Positions 4,931-5,537 of a stretch of DNA of 5,537 nt are shown one piece after another. A model generated the notes under the pieces. That model did not search any database. It was given only the letters and a program-made list of their open reading frames with translations, and was not told where the DNA came from. Each line of letters starts with the position of its first letter. Position 1 is the stretch's first letter. Source of the DNA: Synergistales bacterium Syner_01 (GTDB lineage Bacteria > Synergistota > Synergistia > Synergistales > Aminobacteriaceae); the NCBI GenBank assembly GCA_001604435.1, contig LVBO01000305.1, positions 1-5,537 on the forward strand, in the 5' to 3' direction. The position numbers were made by a program, and so were the translations under genes.

Positions 4931-5398
4931 TCACTCCGCGGGGATGAAGGTCAGCGCGGCGGAGTTGATGCAGTAGCGAAGCCCCGTGGGGGGCGGACCG
5001 TCCGTAAAAAGATGCCCCAAGTGCGCGTCGCACCGCGCGCAAAGAACTTCCGTGCGGATCATCCCGAAGGAGACATCGCGCTTCTCCGCGACGGGCGCTC
5101 CATCGATCATCGCCCAGTAGCTCGGCCATCCGGAGCCGGAATCGTACTTGGCCTCCGAGGAGAAGAGATGCGCACCGCAACAGACGCAGGCGTACACCCC
5201 TTTTTCATGGTGGTCCCAGTACGCCCCGGTGAACGCGAGCTCCGTCCCCTTTTTTCTGGTGATCTCGAACTGCTCCGGGGTGAGGATCGCCCTCCATTCC
5301 TCCTCGGTCTTCTCCACCCTCTCCGGAGCGGCCGCCTGCGCGCGGACGGCGAAAAGAAGCGCCGTACAGGTGCAGAGAACAAAAAGTGTCAGTTTCAT
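4931..5398 (-). CDS. msrB: Exported peptide-methionine (R)-S-oxide reductase MsrB
   Basis: Reduces the R form of methionine sulfoxide in oxidised proteins. Residues 1-22 are a signal peptide (K2, then hydrophobic LTLFVLCTCTALLFAV, then ARAQA-type cleavage near A22), so the enzyme should work in the periplasm. The mature domain carries 'TEEEWRAILTPEQFEITRKKGTE..FTG.Y', zinc ligands C71 and C74, KYDSGSGWPSYW at 84-95, zinc ligands C120 and C123 in CARCDAHLGHLF, and catalytic C143 in RYCINSAAL. The total of 155 residues fits an MsrB of about 130 plus signal. The usual internal resolving cysteine in the GxGWPS region is absent (GSGWPS), so it may be a one-cysteine type, though C73 is an extra nearby thiol. 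ATG 5398 has AAAGGAGGG 7 nt upstream; longer frames upstream overlap the preceding gene and are rejected. It follows the upstream gene's stop by 13 bp, so the two are co-transcribed. The periplasmic electron donor is not identified. Confidence 0.95.
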   Translation of the reverse strand: MKLTLFVLCTCTALLFAVRAQAAAPERVEKTEEEWRAILTPEQFEITRKKGTELAFTGAYWDHHEKGVYACVCCGAHLFSSEAKYDSGSGWPSYWAMIDGAPVAEKRDVSFGMIRTEVLCARCDAHLGHLFTDGPPPTGLRYCINSAALTFIPAE

Positions 5399-5411
5399 GC
5401 GTTTCCCTCCT

Positions 5412-5537
5412 TTACAGGCTGCGGACGAACTCCATGAACTCCCTGATTTCGGCGGCGTTCGTCCACGGAATGTTGAACCGTCTGCGCAACACCATTCCAT
5501 GATCCCCCTTCGAGAGCACCGCGCAGCTGAAGTCGTT
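5412..5537 (-). CDS. Unidentified protein, C-terminal 41 residues
   Basis: A minus-strand frame is open from the window edge (AAC at 5537-5535) to TAA at 5414-5412, with 41 residues visible. It reads NDFSCAVLSKGDHGM, a basic stretch VLRRRFNIPW, then a helix-like end AAEIREFMEFVRSL. I do not recognise the family from this fragment. It is probably real: the stop lies 13 bp before msrB and runs directly into the msrB ribosome binding site (TAAAGGAGGG), the usual layout of an operon with coupled translation. Its function may relate to periplasmic redox repair through that linkage, but nothing in the fragment shows it. Confidence 0.7.
   Translation of the reverse strand, partial: NDFSCAVLSKGDHGMVLRRRFNIPWTNAAEIREFMEFVRSL

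Noticed and set aside
4718..5437. + strand open frame of 239 codons opposite msrB and its flank
   Set aside because: Antisense to a certain MsrB and crossing a structured intergenic region; no motif and no credible start.
5399..5500. N-terminal extension of MsrB to 189 residues
   Set aside because: It would bury the signal peptide inside the protein and overlaps the upstream gene's coding end. ATG 5398 has a strong ribosome binding site and starts a textbook signal peptide.
1..5537. Mobile element, CRISPR array, tRNA or defence system
   Set aside because: No transposase, integrase, terminal repeats, regularly spaced direct repeats or tRNA-like cloverleaf was seen. All recognised genes are core metabolic or housekeeping families.

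Overview
This 5.5 kb window is a compact, GC-rich (roughly 60% by eye) stretch of ordinary bacterial chromosome. It holds eight protein genes, two of them cut by the window edges. I see no mobile element, CRISPR array, rRNA, tRNA or phage gene. A PbpC-type penicillin-binding protein tail and an MsrB with a cleavable signal peptide suggest a diderm bacterium with a periplasm. LarE and XdhC are common in metabolically versatile or anaerobic bacteria. Ribosome binding sites are strong GGAGG-type. A Synergistota-like or similar anaerobic diderm is my guess from overall flavour only, and the window does not prove it.

Layout. 1-237 (+) is the C-terminus of pbpC. 221-1150 (-) is a CbpA/DnaJ-like co-chaperone whose 3' end overlaps pbpC by 17 bp. 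1151-1299 is a gap with the cbpA promoter and a terminator-like hairpin that best fits the + strand. 1300-3218 (-) is a two-gene operon, mnmA then xdhC, coupled by a TAATG stop/start overlap. 3219-3306 is a compact divergent promoter region centred on a perfect 17-bp inverted repeat. 3307-4137 (+) is larE. 4120-4686 (-) is a beta-carbonic anhydrase overlapping the larE end by 18 bp. 4687-4930 is a regulatory gap with a good sigma70-type promoter, several short palindromes and a 33-bp perfect hairpin. 4931-5398 (-) is an exported MsrB, and 5412-5537 (-) is the C-terminal tail of an unidentified gene in the same operon.

How the genes fit together. The middle of the window is about sulfur transfer. 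MnmA thiolates tRNA wobble uridine, LarE delivers sulfur to the nickel-pincer cofactor, and XdhC matures the sulfurated molybdenum cofactor for molybdenum hydroxylases. MnmA and LarE are both PP-loop ATPases, share one divergent promoter region, and each carry a CxxC plus a distal cysteine, a pattern compatible with an iron-sulfur cluster form of sulfur transfer. The flanking genes serve general housekeeping: chaperoning, CO2/bicarbonate interconversion, periplasmic methionine sulfoxide repair and cell wall synthesis. I found no convincing new defence or mobile system. The points most worth checking are the shared mnmA/larE operator, the palindromes around the carbonic anhydrase promoter, and the two convergent overlaps that leave no room for terminators between genes.
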